Assembly: GCA_016700415.1 (NCBI GenBank)
Contig: CP065018.1
Location: 310,001 to 374,000 of the forward strand
Direction of reading: 5' to 3'
DNA: 64,000 nt
DNA from: Flavobacteriales bacterium
GTDB taxonomy: Bacteria; Bacteroidota; Bacteroidia; Flavobacteriales_F; PHOS-HE28
Within the stretch, counting starts at the first letter, position 1, and each line of letters begins with the position of its first letter. Below, piece by piece: positions 1-9,106 of the stretch. The position numbers were made by a program, and so were the translations under genes. Below the pieces are notes generated by a model, which saw only the letters and a program-made list of their open reading frames with translations, had not been told where the DNA came from and searched no databases.

Positions 1-3000
1 AGTCGCTGCCTTGGTCGAGGCTGGCGGGGTTGATGGGCTTGCCGTCCATGGTTTTGTACCTCACCTGCATGGCCAAGCCATTGCTGGCCGGGGTCTCTTC
101 GCCGGCGATGGGCGTGCCCGTACGCACCAAGCGCAGGTACAGCAGGTTCTTGCCGGTGTTGGCGATGGTCACGCGCTTTTTGGCATCGGGCACGGGCAGG
201 TCCAAACGGACGATCGGTTTCGCGCTCACACGGTTGTCGGCTTTCCCAGCTACGGTAGATGTGAAGTGCATCGTCTTGTCCAGCGCATGGTCCGCAGCAA
301 AGCGGCTCACGACCATCATGCCCCATGCGGTGCTTTGGGTGCTGTACCAGCCGCCACTGCTGAGCTGTTGGGCGATCTCCCGGACCACGCCCGCCGCGCT
401 GGCCTTGTCGTCCATGCGCATCAAGGCCTCTGCGATCACGGCCTCATCGCGCAGGTCGCTGCCGTAGGTCCAGCCCATTTCGCGGTACGGCGAAACGTTC
501 GTGGTGAGGTCCTTCACGATCTCTTTCGCCACGTCCTTGCGGTTGTTCAAGGCATACGCTGCCGCGAGCATCCAGCGCGCTTGGTCGCTCAATGCGGGCG
601 TGGTGCGCAGGCGGTTCATGGCACCGGCCTCGGCGCTGTTACCCAAAGCGAGGACATACAGGCGATAGGCCTGTGCCAATTGGTTCCGGCCACGGCTCCA
701 TCCGTCGTGCTCGCTCGGTGCCCAGTCGCGGGCTTGCCTGCGCGCATAGGACAGCCAAGCATTCTTCACGCCGGGCGGGGTAGTGAAGCCCTTGCGTTCG
801 GCCTCGATCATGAAATGCCCCGCGTAGGTGGAGGTCCAATCGTTCGCTTCGCGGTCACCCGGCCAGTAGCCGAAGCCGCCGCCCGAGGTTTGGAACTGCT
901 TCAGTTTACCCAGCCCGGCCTGCACGTTACGGCGCGGTTCGTCCACGGTGGCATCGCTCGTCTCCATCACGTCGGCGATGTAGAGCTGCGGGAAGGCTTT
1001 GCTGGTGGTCTGCTCCAAGCAGCCGTGCGGATAGTCGATCAGGTACTGCAGGCGGCGACCGAGGTCCACGGGTGGCATGGTGCTCAGCTCGAGGTACGCG
1101 CTGTTGGTACCCGCGATGCCGAGCGCTTCAGGGGCCACGTCCCAGCTTTTGCCGGGTTCGATGATGGCTTCCGCCGCATCCGTTTCCGGCTGCCCGGCTT
1201 GCCGCACATCGATCTCGATCGTCTGCGTGCTCTTCTCTCCGGCGCCTTCCGCTGTCAGCGTCACTTTGCCAACGCCGATGCGGTCCTTCATCTTCATGCG
1301 GAACATCACCACCTGCTCGCCGGTCTTGGGGAACACGAGTTGTTGCGACGCACCGCCTTCGATGCTGAAGAGGTCGTTCGCCGCAAGGCTCAGCGTGACG
1401 TTCCGCACCTTCGGGTCCATGGCGAAAACAGTGACGGGCAGGTCCACGGTCTCGCCTGGGCCGACCACGCGCGGAAGCGTGGCGAGCAACATCAAAGGCT
1501 TCTTCACCGGCACGGCTTTTTCGGCATTGCCATAAGCGCCTTGCGGGGTGCTGGCCACCACCATGATGCGCACGGAACCCACGTAGTTGCTGATGGTGAA
1601 TTTGTGCGAAGCTTTCTTCCCCTTGGCCAACGTGAACGGTCCGACATAGCGCACTACCGGCTTGAAACGCTGTGCCTTCTTGGCCTCGGCGGGATTGGCC
1701 TGGTCGCTGCCGCCGAGCGCAAGGACACGCCGCAAGCGTTGGCCGAAGGCACCGATCACATCGTCGTAAAGGTCCCAGGTGCGCACGCCCAAAGCTTCCC
1801 GGGCATAGAAATGATTCCACGGGTCCGGAGTTTTGAAGCGGGTGAGGTCCAGCAATCCCTCATCCACGATGGCGAGGGTGTAGGACATGGCCTTGCCGTC
1901 CTTCTCCGTCACATCCACCGTGAAAGGCGCGTCGGTCTTGAATTCCTTGGTCGATCCGATCACCGGCGTAAGGTGGGTGGCCGCGTTCTCCACGGGGATC
2001 GGGATCACTCCGTAAAGGCGGATCGGCAGATCATTGTCTGCGCTGGAAGTGCTGTCTGAAGGTGCTGTCAGCGCGTGCGGCTGGATCAAGGTGACATGCG
2101 CGTAGATGTTCGGCGCCATGGCCCCGGTGATGGCGAAACCGTACTTCGTCTCCTTGTCCTTCAGGTCGATCCACTTCGCCTCGATGATGCGCGTGCCGGT
2201 CTCCAAGCTCACCAGGGCGCGCCCATGGCCGGAGCTGGGGATGGTCAGTTCGCAGCGGTCGCCCACGGCGTATTTCTCCTTGTCGCTGTTGAAGCGGAGC
2301 ATGGCGGCGGCCTTACCGTCCTCGCGCTGGCTGCGGCCACCGTAACCCGGCCAGTCCACGTAAAGTTGTGCGGCGGAGGTATGGCCGCTCTCGGGATCGG
2401 AAAGGCGGATGACGAAGCGGCCCCATTGCGGGCGGTCCACGCGGAAGTTGAAGCTGGCTTTGCCGCTGCCGTCGGTGTTGAGGTCCTGCTCGCTGATCAC
2501 GCGCGAACTCGGTGCGGTCATGTAGTTGGATGGATCGTCCATGTCGCCGCTCCACCACCAGTTGGAGCCGAGCTTCACCACCTGTGCTTTCAGCGCGTGA
2601 TGCGCCAATGGCTTGCCGTCCGCGTCCACCGCGACCGCTTGGATGGCGTAGGTGGTATCGGTGATATAGCTGCCCCAGTAGCTGTTGCCTTCCGGGATAC
2701 GCAGACCAGCATAGGCTACGTATGGATAGTACTGCACATCGGTGCGGTCGATGCTGGCGTCGCCACCGGCCTCGAACACGCGGGTGACGATGTTGGCCTT
2801 CACCGCTGCGGGCGCACGGCCGTTCATCTGCAGGTCGAAGGGGAAGGAGGCATGGCCGTTGGCGTCCAATTGGCCTTCATAGATCGGCGTCTCCTCTGTG
2901 TTGAGGTCGCTGTTCAGGTCGTTGAAGTCGTACTTCTCAAAGCCCTTGAAGCTGGCGTTGGAGCGCGTGAGGCTCACGGTGACGCGCGCAGTGAGGTCCT

Positions 3001-5281
3001 TTGCGGGCGCGCCGTGCAGCCAGTTGCTCTGGAGCTGAGCGGGCTTGTTGTCCGTCGCGGTCAGCCGTTCGCCACCGAGGTCCAGCAGGATCTTCAATCG
3101 GTTCGGCTTCACGGTTTCAATGCGGATCGGCTTGTAGAAGGAGGTGCCGCCCACGGTGACGCGCGCCCCCCATACACCCGTCGGTGCATCCGGCGAAGTG
3201 GTGCAGCGGAATGCATACGTGCCCTCCACGCCGCTGGTGCGCACGATCCGCTGGTCCAGCCTTCCTTGGGGATCGGTAAGCTCCAGCGTCACCGGGATGT
3301 CCTTCGGCAGCTTTTGCACGGACTGCTGTAGGATGAAGGAGAGGAAGAGGGTGTCGCCCGGGCGCCATACGCCGCGTTCACCGTAGAGGAATCCTTTCAA
3401 GCCCTTGTCCACGCTTTCACCGCCCACGTCGAAATCGCTCACGCTCAACGCGCTGCCGTCGTCCAATTTCAAATAGCCGCGCTGCTTGTCCTTTGACGCC
3501 ACCAGCAGGAAGGGCTTGTGCGCCGTGGCCGGCAGGGTGATCATGCCGTCCTTGTTGGTCTTTTCCTTGGCCATGGTGCGCTGCTGCAGGTCCAGCACCT
3601 TCACCTCCACGCCATTTACGGGGTCGGTGGTGCGCAGGTCGCTCACGGCGATCAGCAGGGAGCCGTCGTTGCCGCGCTTGGCGATGATGCCCAGGTCCGA
3701 GGCGAGGATGTTCCGCTGCACCACGCTTCCTTTGTTGCGGAAGTAGCTCGGGGTACACGGGTCTTCTCGATCCCTGTAATTGTAATCTTCGTCGTAGTAG
3801 CCGTAGTCATCATCGTAGTAGTAGTAGTAGTAATTGCGCGGCGTGTCCCATTGGTCGTCCTCCAGTTCGTCCGGTTCTTGCGCCGTGAGCGGCTGCACCG
3901 CGGGCGTGCCCCCACAGGGATAAGTGGAATAGACCTGCCGGAAGCCGAGACTGATGCGGTAGATCGCGCCGGGTTCCTCCTTGATCAGTTTGTCCAGGTC
4001 CAAGTAATAGCGCTGCCATTGGCCGGCGCGCACTTTTTCCTTGGCGTCCAAGTGTACCGTCTTCTTCATCACCAAGCGGCCTACGCGCGCCAATTCCTGG
4101 TCGCCGCTCATTCGGTTCACTTGCAGGAACTGCGGCACATTGTCAGCATAGATCCGCACCACGCGTACGTCCACGGCGTTCAGGTTCACCGCCTCGAAGG
4201 GGAAAAGGAGGCCGTCCGTGCTGGGAAGGATGGTGCCTTTGCCCACCGTGCGCACATTGGGCTTCACCTCCTGAAAGGAGAGATCCACCGTGAGGTCCTT
4301 CCCGATGGCGCGGCCGTTCACGTTCTTCAAGCCCGCGGCTACGAAGGCAGTCTGATCGCCGGTAAGGCGGTCCTGCGGATAGAGCATCAGCTTGTTGCCC
4401 GTCACCGCAAGGCGCACGTTGTCCGCCCCGGCGATGCCCGCCAGCCCGTTGAGGTCCTGCGCCGCGTCCAACGGATCGCTGAAGAGCAAAGTCGCATACT
4501 GTTCGCCTTCGGTGAAGGTCTCGGCGGAGATCAGCTGGAGGTCGCCGATGGCCGGCACTTCGAAAGTGAGCTCACCATCACCCTTGCCGCCGATCTTGTC
4601 GGCATCCCATTTGAACACCACGCTGCTCGCTTTTTCGCCGCGCAGCACACTGTCCGCCACGGCGCGGTGAAGGGTGCCGCCGGGCTCATGCTCCCAGGTC
4701 ATCTTCAACTTGCGCCCGTCCTGTGTGGCGCTCACGCTGCCTTCCAAGTCCGATACATATCGGACCTCTCCGGTGGCATCATCACTGGTGAACACGCCCA
4801 CGATCACACGTTGCCACGTGAGGTCGGAGGGCGAGAGACTTTGCAGGTCGTTCACTCGAAGGTCGATGCTTTGCTCGAAGGTGCTGACGGTGAACTTGAG
4901 GTCCTGCAGGTCCTTCGGCACCTCGGCCAAGCGGCCCAAGTGGAAGGTGACGGTGTAGTCCGTGTTCTGCTTCAAGCGCTCCCGCGGCTGGAAGGCGAGG
5001 GTGTACGCATCCTGCCAGCTCACCACGCCGTCAGCAGCGGGGCTCAGCGAGAAGAGTTTTTGCAAGGCGTTGTCCGAGGTGTCCTTCAACGCCACACCTT
5101 CCGCGATGCGAACACGGATCGCCGCTCGCGCAGAGATATGCCCGGAGGTGAACGCGGAGACATAGGGAATGAAGGCCGCATCCGGTCGTATCGGGAGCTT
5201 CTCACGTTGGCAGCCGCTGGCCAGCAACAGCAATAGAACAGGAATGAACGAGACGCGGAACAAGCTGCGGTAATTCAACAT
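1..5281 (-). CDS. Alpha-2-macroglobulin family lipoprotein (C-terminal end outside window)
   Basis: Large surface or periplasmic macroglobulin of the kind thought to trap proteases through a reactive thioester. The frame is open from the ATG at 5281 to the left edge, about 1760 residues, so only the C-terminal end is missing. The N-terminus has a hydrophobic stretch and lipobox LASGC with Cys24, so it should be a lipoprotein. The thioester signature YPHGCLEQ is at residues about 1417-1424 (GCLEQ encoded at 1010-1024), so the reactive Cys-Gln pair is intact. A Tyr/Asp-rich low-complexity insertion that starts with six Tyr lies near residues 484-503. A TATCTTTC promoter-like word lies 24 bases upstream of the start. 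No pbpC is seen on this side; the downstream side is outside the window. Family assignment is firm; the role is inferred. Confidence 0.9.
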   Translation of the reverse strand, partial: MLNYRSLFRVSFIPVLLLLLASGCQREKLPIRPDAAFIPYVSAFTSGHISARAAIRVRIAEGVALKDTSDNALQKLFSLSPAADGVVSWQDAYTLAFQPRERLKQNTDYTVTFHLGRLAEVPKDLQDLKFTVSTFEQSIDLRVNDLQSLSPSDLTWQRVIVGVFTSDDATGEVRYVSDLEGSVSATQDGRKLKMTWEHEPGGTLHRAVADSVLRGEKASSVVFKWDADKIGGKGDGELTFEVPAIGDLQLISAETFTEGEQYATLLFSDPLDAAQDLNGLAGIAGADNVRLAVTGNKLMLYPQDRLTGDQTAFVAAGLKNVNGRAIGKDLTVDLSFQEVKPNVRTVGKGTILPSTDGLLFPFEAVNLNAVDVRVVRIYADNVPQFLQVNRMSGDQELARVGRLVMKKTVHLDAKEKVRAGQWQRYYLDLDKLIKEEPGAIYRISLGFRQVYSTYPCGGTPAVQPLTAQEPDELEDDQWDTPRNYYYYYYDDDYGYYDEDYNYRDREDPCTPSYFRNKGSVVQRNILASDLGIIAKRGNDGSLLIAVSDLRTTDPVNGVEVKVLDLQQRTMAKEKTNKDGMITLPATAHKPFLLVASKDKQRGYLKLDDGSALSVSDFDVGGESVDKGLKGFLYGERGVWRPGDTLFLSFILQQSVQKLPKDIPVTLELTDPQGRLDQRIVRTSGVEGTYAFRCTTSPDAPTGVWGARVTVGGTSFYKPIRIETVKPNRLKILLDLGGERLTATDNKPAQLQSNWLHGAPAKDLTARVTVSLTRSNASFKGFEKYDFNDLNSDLNTEETPIYEGQLDANGHASFPFDLQMNGRAPAAVKANIVTRVFEAGGDASIDRTDVQYYPYVAYAGLRIPEGNSYWGSYITDTTYAIQAVAVDADGKPLAHHALKAQVVKLGSNWWWSGDMDDPSNYMTAPSSRVISEQDLNTDGSGKASFNFRVDRPQWGRFVIRLSDPESGHTSAAQLYVDWPGYGGRSQREDGKAAAMLRFNSDKEKYAVGDRCELTIPSSGHGRALVSLETGTRIIEAKWIDLKDKETKYGFAITGAMAPNIYAHVTLIQPHALTAPSDSTSSADNDLPIRLYGVIPIPVENAATHLTPVIGSTKEFKTDAPFTVDVTEKDGKAMSYTLAIVDEGLLDLTRFKTPDPWNHFYAREALGVRTWDLYDDVIGAFGQRLRRVLALGGSDQANPAEAKKAQRFKPVVRYVGPFTLAKGKKASHKFTISNYVGSVRIMVVASTPQGAYGNAEKAVPVKKPLMLLATLPRVVGPGETVDLPVTVFAMDPKVRNVTLSLAANDLFSIEGGASQQLVFPKTGEQVVMFRMKMKDRIGVGKVTLTAEGAGEKSTQTIEIDVRQAGQPETDAAEAIIEPGKSWDVAPEALGIAGTNSAYLELSTMPPVDLGRRLQYLIDYPHGCLEQTTSKAFPQLYIADVMETSDATVDEPRRNVQAGLGKLKQFQTSGGGFGYWPGDREANDWTSTYAGHFMIEAERKGFTTPPGVKNAWLSYARRQARDWAPSEHDGWSRGRNQLAQAYRLYVLALGNSAEAGAMNRLRTTPALSDQARWMLAAAYALNNRKDVAKEIVKDLTTNVSPYREMGWTYGSDLRDEAVIAEALMRMDDKASAAGVVREIAQQLSSGGWYSTQSTAWGMMVVSRFAADHALDKTMHFTSTVAGKADNRVSAKPIVRLDLPVPDAKKRVTIANTGKNLLYLRLVRTGTPIAGEETPASNGLAMQVRYKTMDGKPINPASLDQGSD
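3815..3832 (-). repeat. GTA/TAC trinucleotide run (six units) in the macroglobulin gene
   Basis: Six consecutive gta triplets on the plus strand encode six Tyr on the minus strand (residues 484-489), followed by an Asp/Tyr/Gly-rich stretch. It is in frame, so slippage would add or remove whole Tyr codons. Confidence 0.85.
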
Positions 5282-5304
5282 GGGCTGGGGTGGGTCACGG
5301 GGCA

Positions 5305-5312
5305 GAAAGATA
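5305..5312 (-). promoter_or_regulatory. Promoter-like -7 element TATCTTTC for the macroglobulin gene
   Basis: Matches the Bacteroidota TAnnTTTG -7 element except for the last base. It lies 23 bases upstream of the ATG, in the 107-base gap between two minus-strand genes. No clear -33 TTG is visible. Confidence 0.35.
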
Positions 5313-5388
5313 ACGGCCCGGATCAAGAGAACGTGTGTCGTTCCTTGGGCATGCACGCGCGACACGCGAGCGCATGCATCGGTCGCAC

Positions 5389-7470
5389 CTACTTGCCCTC
5401 AAGCAGCTTCTGGGCGTCCTCGGCCTTGATGATCCGGCCGTTCATTTCACCCACCACGAAGGCGTCCTTGAAACCAAGGTTCTGCAGCTCATTGCGGGCT
5501 TCTTCGGCAGCGGCACGGGAAGCGTATTCCCCGTAGAGGTAACGCACCACACTCTCGCCGGCCACTGGTTTCACGTTGCCCAGGTCCACGTACTTGCTCA
5601 TGGTCTCCATAGGAACGTTGCCAGCGAACGTGCCCACCTGCACGCGGAAAGAGAGATGTTCCGGATTGATGCTGCCGGCCGGGATGTCGTTGAGGTTTTC
5701 CGGGCCGGTGAGCTGTGCGCCCGCCTCGGTGATGGAGACGCGCTTGCCATCCTTGAAGGCCACTAAGAAGGCACCCTCGAACCCTTTCAGAAGCATGTTC
5801 ACCTTGTGCTTCGCCGCATCATTGATGTCGGTGAAGGTGCCGGTGTAATAGCGCGTCAAGCCGTCCTTGTCCTTCAGGGTCACAAGGTCGGAAATGCCGG
5901 TGAAGATGTTCTGTGAAAGCCGGTGCCGGAATGCGCCGAGCTGCACGCGTACCACCACTTTGCCCGTTTTCTCAGGCTCGACCGGGGTGATGTTGGAGAG
6001 CACCTCGTTCTCCCGCGGTGTGATGCCGCCTTCGGGCAGGTCCATCAGCTTGCCGTTCTGTTCGATCATCACCGTGCCCTCGAAGCCTTGGCCTTTCAAT
6101 TGCAGTTCCCGCTTGATAGCATCAGGCAGCGCATCGTAGTTGCCCACTATGTAGAAGGTGGTGTCACCGCGCTCGATCGTGCGCACGTCCGGCAAGCTGA
6201 GGATGCGCTGGATCAATTCCTCACTGATGCCTTCCACCTGGGAGCCCACCTTCACGACGTAAGTGCGCTTGGCCGGTGTGGCGGCACGGGTCACCTTCGG
6301 CTTGCCGATGGGGCCGAAGGACTCCACGCGGCTGCTCACGATAGTGACATTGGCGGAGTCCTTGTAGTTCAACCATGCACGAAGCAGGTCATCGTCCGTG
6401 AGGGTGACACCGCGCTCGTCCACGGGGGCACCGGACAAGGTGCCCGGTTCATCGTCCATGTGGTCCGGAACCCCGTCGCCGTCGCTGTCCAATGGGCAGC
6501 CATGTTCATCCACGGCCGCGCCTGCCGGAGTATGCGGGCAGAGGTCGCTCCAGTCCATCACGCCATCACCGTCCTCATCGTCATTGAACGCGATGACGTC
6601 CATCTGCTCCGGAGAGAGCGTAGGCTTGAATTTTTTCTTCCTCGGCGTCGTGTTGATGGCGTATCCGACGGAAAAGGATGTAAAAAGGAAGCGATCCATG
6701 CGGCCGTCACCTTTTCGCTCCCCGATGCTCAAGTCGGAGACGCCGTCGATGAAGTCGGTGCGTGTGAAGTGCATCGTGGCACCGACGCGTGCATCGAAAC
6801 CATGGCCGAGAAGCATCTTCACGCCCACGCCCACCGGAATGGCCCAGGTCTGCTCCTCGTACTTGCCGAACCCGTCGATGTTGCTTTCGCGCACATCGCT
6901 CTCATACGTATAGTCCCGCGGGATCTCCACGGCATCGGCCGCGTTCAATGCGTTTTCCGCGATATCGCGGATGGTGCCGTCGCTCCAATAATTGTAACGG
7001 CGGCCATGCGCGTCCATCAGATCGGTCTTGCTGAGGAATTCCAAGCTCTCAAAACCAACGCTCACGAAGGGTTCAACCACATGCCCGGGCTTCAGCAGTT
7101 GGTTGAAGGTGTACGTGAACTGCACTCCACCGGTGGTGATCCGCGACTCGAAGTTGAGGTTGCGTTCCACGCTGCGTTCGTTCGCGCTCAAGCGGCCGTG
7201 CATCGCGAAGAGGCTCACCTCCAGCCATTCAGTGATGGGGGAGGAGGCCCGCAGCTCATAGCCGATACGCGAGACCAGCGGACTGTAATTCTTGCTATTG
7301 AACCCGACATCGCCGTAAAACCCGAGCATGCCCGTGCCCAAGGAGAACGAGGGCTTAAGTTGGAAGCGGGCGGAATCGGACCGGACCTGTGCGAACAGTG
7401 TTGCGCATATGGACATCACGGCGCTCAACGCAAAGAGGCGGAGCGGGGAGGGCGTTGCCGGGATGCGCAT
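5389..7470 (-). CDS. Outer-membrane barrel protein with thrombospondin type 3 repeats and three SPOR-like domains
   Basis: 693 residues. A signal peptide ends near LFAQ (about residue 27). A barrel-like region with alternating aromatic strands spans about 30-280. Calcium-binding DxDGDG repeats (DEDGDGVMDWSDLCP and DSDGDGVPD) follow at about 295-345. Three SPOR-like domains begin near residues 403 (YVVKVGS), 503 (VVVRVQLGAF) and 605 (FRVQVGTF). SPOR domains in other bacteria bind denuded peptidoglycan glycans, and the barrel-TSP3 layout resembles OmpA proteins with the OmpA domain replaced by SPOR. It starts 25 bases after the stop of the upstream SPOR-ended gene, so the two are probably one operon. 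Domain calls are by eye; the exact function is unknown. Confidence 0.75.
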   Translation of the reverse strand: MRIPATPSPLRLFALSAVMSICATLFAQVRSDSARFQLKPSFSLGTGMLGFYGDVGFNSKNYSPLVSRIGYELRASSPITEWLEVSLFAMHGRLSANERSVERNLNFESRITTGGVQFTYTFNQLLKPGHVVEPFVSVGFESLEFLSKTDLMDAHGRRYNYWSDGTIRDIAENALNAADAVEIPRDYTYESDVRESNIDGFGKYEEQTWAIPVGVGVKMLLGHGFDARVGATMHFTRTDFIDGVSDLSIGERKGDGRMDRFLFTSFSVGYAINTTPRKKKFKPTLSPEQMDVIAFNDDEDGDGVMDWSDLCPHTPAGAAVDEHGCPLDSDGDGVPDHMDDEPGTLSGAPVDERGVTLTDDDLLRAWLNYKDSANVTIVSSRVESFGPIGKPKVTRAATPAKRTYVVKVGSQVEGISEELIQRILSLPDVRTIERGDTTFYIVGNYDALPDAIKRELQLKGQGFEGTVMIEQNGKLMDLPEGGITPRENEVLSNITPVEPEKTGKVVVRVQLGAFRHRLSQNIFTGISDLVTLKDKDGLTRYYTGTFTDINDAAKHKVNMLLKGFEGAFLVAFKDGKRVSITEAGAQLTGPENLNDIPAGSINPEHLSFRVQVGTFAGNVPMETMSKYVDLGNVKPVAGESVVRYLYGEYASRAAAEEARNELQNLGFKDAFVVGEMNGRIIKAEDAQKLLEGK

Positions 7471-7495
7471 CCAAGTGGGTTATGAAAAATTCAGC

Positions 7496-8944
7496 TCACT
7501 GCGCCGCGCTTTGTTTGGCGATCATCAAGGCTTCCTGCACGGTGATCCGCTCGCCGTTGTTGTATGCAGTGACGAAGGGGCCGGGGAAGTTGTAGTTGGC
7601 GTCAAGATAAGCCTGACGTTGGTCGCGGGCGGCGCGGTAGCGGTCGAACATGCCGGTGACGTACTTGATCCATCCATCGTTCCGCTCGATGCTGAAATCA
7701 CCGTCGTAGCGGTGGCGCTGCACGAAATAGGGCTTGCCAACTTCGCGGTGGGCGGCTGTGATCTGCACCTTGAAGGTAATGCCGGATTCCGGTGCCGGGG
7801 TGGAAGTCACCTTGGCCTTGGAAGGTTTGGAAGCGACGGCATCCGTGGAAGGCTCTGTCCGGGTGGACTTGGTCACCGTGGGTACCGGTGTGGTCGTCGC
7901 CTGCTGCGTGGTGGTGGCCGCTGTGGAAGTGTTGGTTTCCGGCTTCTTCACTGGCGTGTTGTCCGCGACCGTTCCACCAACAGAGAAGTTGGTGGTGCCG
8001 ATCACTGCGCGTTGTGTGAGGTCATTCAGCAAGTATCCGAATTCGCCGTTCACTGCGAGTTCGCCGCTGGCGGTGGTAGGCGCGATCAAGCGGTAAGTCA
8101 CCTTCATCTCTTCTTTCGAAGGCAGGTTCAGCCAAACGAATTTGGCCATGCGGCCTTTGGTGCTGAAGATGGCATCATCGGATTCCTTTGCCACCACGGT
8201 GAATCCTTCCGGTACCGTCTCCTGCAATTTCCCGAATCCTCGCAGGAGGCCTTTCTTGATGGTCACCGCCACAAGCATCTCCGTAGCATTGACCGGGGTG
8301 ATGGTGCGTGATGCGTTCACATCTCCGGGGCCGGTCTGCGGGAGGATGCTCGATATATCGGTCGCGGCGACATCGGGTATCACGGACTGTTCCAAGGCTG
8401 CCGCGATGGCACCTTGTGAGGTTAGGGCCTCTTCTGCCTGAGTGTCTTCGGTGGTCGTGCCACCCCCGCTACCCGCCGCTTGCTCGTTGACGGAGGAAGG
8501 TGTGGAGGCAACAGCGCTGCCGGTGCCGACGGTGATGTTGGACGGCACCATATCCACGGTCTTACGCTCGTTGTCCTCGATGTAGGACAGCCGACCGGTC
8601 ACTTGCATGGGACCTGCGGCATTGGCATCGGCACTGAGGGTGTAGCTCACCTTGAAGGAAGGCTGGGTGGGCAACGCCATCCAGATGAATTTGGCCTTTC
8701 CGTCCGCGAAGGTGAAGGACGCTCCTTTGGTTTCGATGGAGGTTGCAGTAAGTCCCGGAGGCAGGTCAAGTTGCAGTTTGGCGAAGCCGGAGATCTTGTC
8801 CTTGTTGATCGTAACAGTGACGCGGACCTCCGTCCCCGGGTCCATTTTTGCAGGCATGTCCTGTACGATGCTGATGTCCCCGACGAAGAGCAGGTTGAAG
8901 AGGAACAGACCTGCTACATTGAGTAAGGTAAATATCTTGACCAT
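7496..8944 (-). CDS. Exported protein with a duplicated domain and a C-terminal SPOR-like domain
   Basis: 482 residues, not a family I can name. The N-terminus is a hydrophobic signal segment (residues about 5-25). Two copies of a similar domain of about 65 residues are visible, near 38-105 (VTVTINKDKISGFAKLQ) and 215-285 (VAVTIKKGLLRGFGKLQ), each ending in a KFIW/KFVW-x-LP block. A Thr/Pro/Ala-rich linker (about 320-385) leads to a SPOR-like domain (FKVQITAAHREVG) whose last residues resemble the SPOR ends of the downstream gene. A TAAGTTTG element lies 40 bases upstream. The pairing suggests a cell-envelope structure with peptidoglycan contact; this is inference. Confidence 0.7.
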   Translation of the reverse strand: MVKIFTLLNVAGLFLFNLLFVGDISIVQDMPAKMDPGTEVRVTVTINKDKISGFAKLQLDLPPGLTATSIETKGASFTFADGKAKFIWMALPTQPSFKVSYTLSADANAAGPMQVTGRLSYIEDNERKTVDMVPSNITVGTGSAVASTPSSVNEQAAGSGGGTTTEDTQAEEALTSQGAIAAALEQSVIPDVAATDISSILPQTGPGDVNASRTITPVNATEMLVAVTIKKGLLRGFGKLQETVPEGFTVVAKESDDAIFSTKGRMAKFVWLNLPSKEEMKVTYRLIAPTTASGELAVNGEFGYLLNDLTQRAVIGTTNFSVGGTVADNTPVKKPETNTSTAATTTQQATTTPVPTVTKSTRTEPSTDAVASKPSKAKVTSTPAPESGITFKVQITAAHREVGKPYFVQRHRYDGDFSIERNDGWIKYVTGMFDRYRAARDQRQAYLDANYNFPGPFVTAYNNGERITVQEALMIAKQSAAQ

Positions 8945-8984
8945 GTGATCGGGCTTCGCGGATGGTTGCTTTTTTCGACGTGAG

Positions 8985-8992
8985 CAAACTTA
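8985..8992 (-). promoter_or_regulatory. Promoter -7 element TAAGTTTG for the two-gene SPOR operon
   Basis: Exact match to TAnnTTTG. It lies between uvrA and the first SPOR gene, giving a leader of roughly 35 bases. Confidence 0.55.
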
Positions 8993-9106
8993 TCCGCGCG
9001 CCATGTGCCGCGCACCGTGCGCAGTGCGCCATCTTCCAACAACGGCGTGTTGAAGAGCAGGCCGCCTTCCATTTCTGGGAGAAGGCGTTCGTGCGACAGG
9101 CACGGT

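Noticed and set aside
11..5236. Three long plus-strand frames (682, 418 and 572 codons) opposite the macroglobulin gene
   Set aside because: They are codon-aligned antisense of a real gene in GC-rich DNA and have His/Arg/Ala-rich, non-protein-like composition. The minus-strand frame carries the thioester motif and lipobox.
8766..9075. Short minus-strand frames in the gap between uvrA and the SPOR gene
   Set aside because: They overlap the promoter-like TAAGTTTG and the start of the SPOR gene; no conserved motif.
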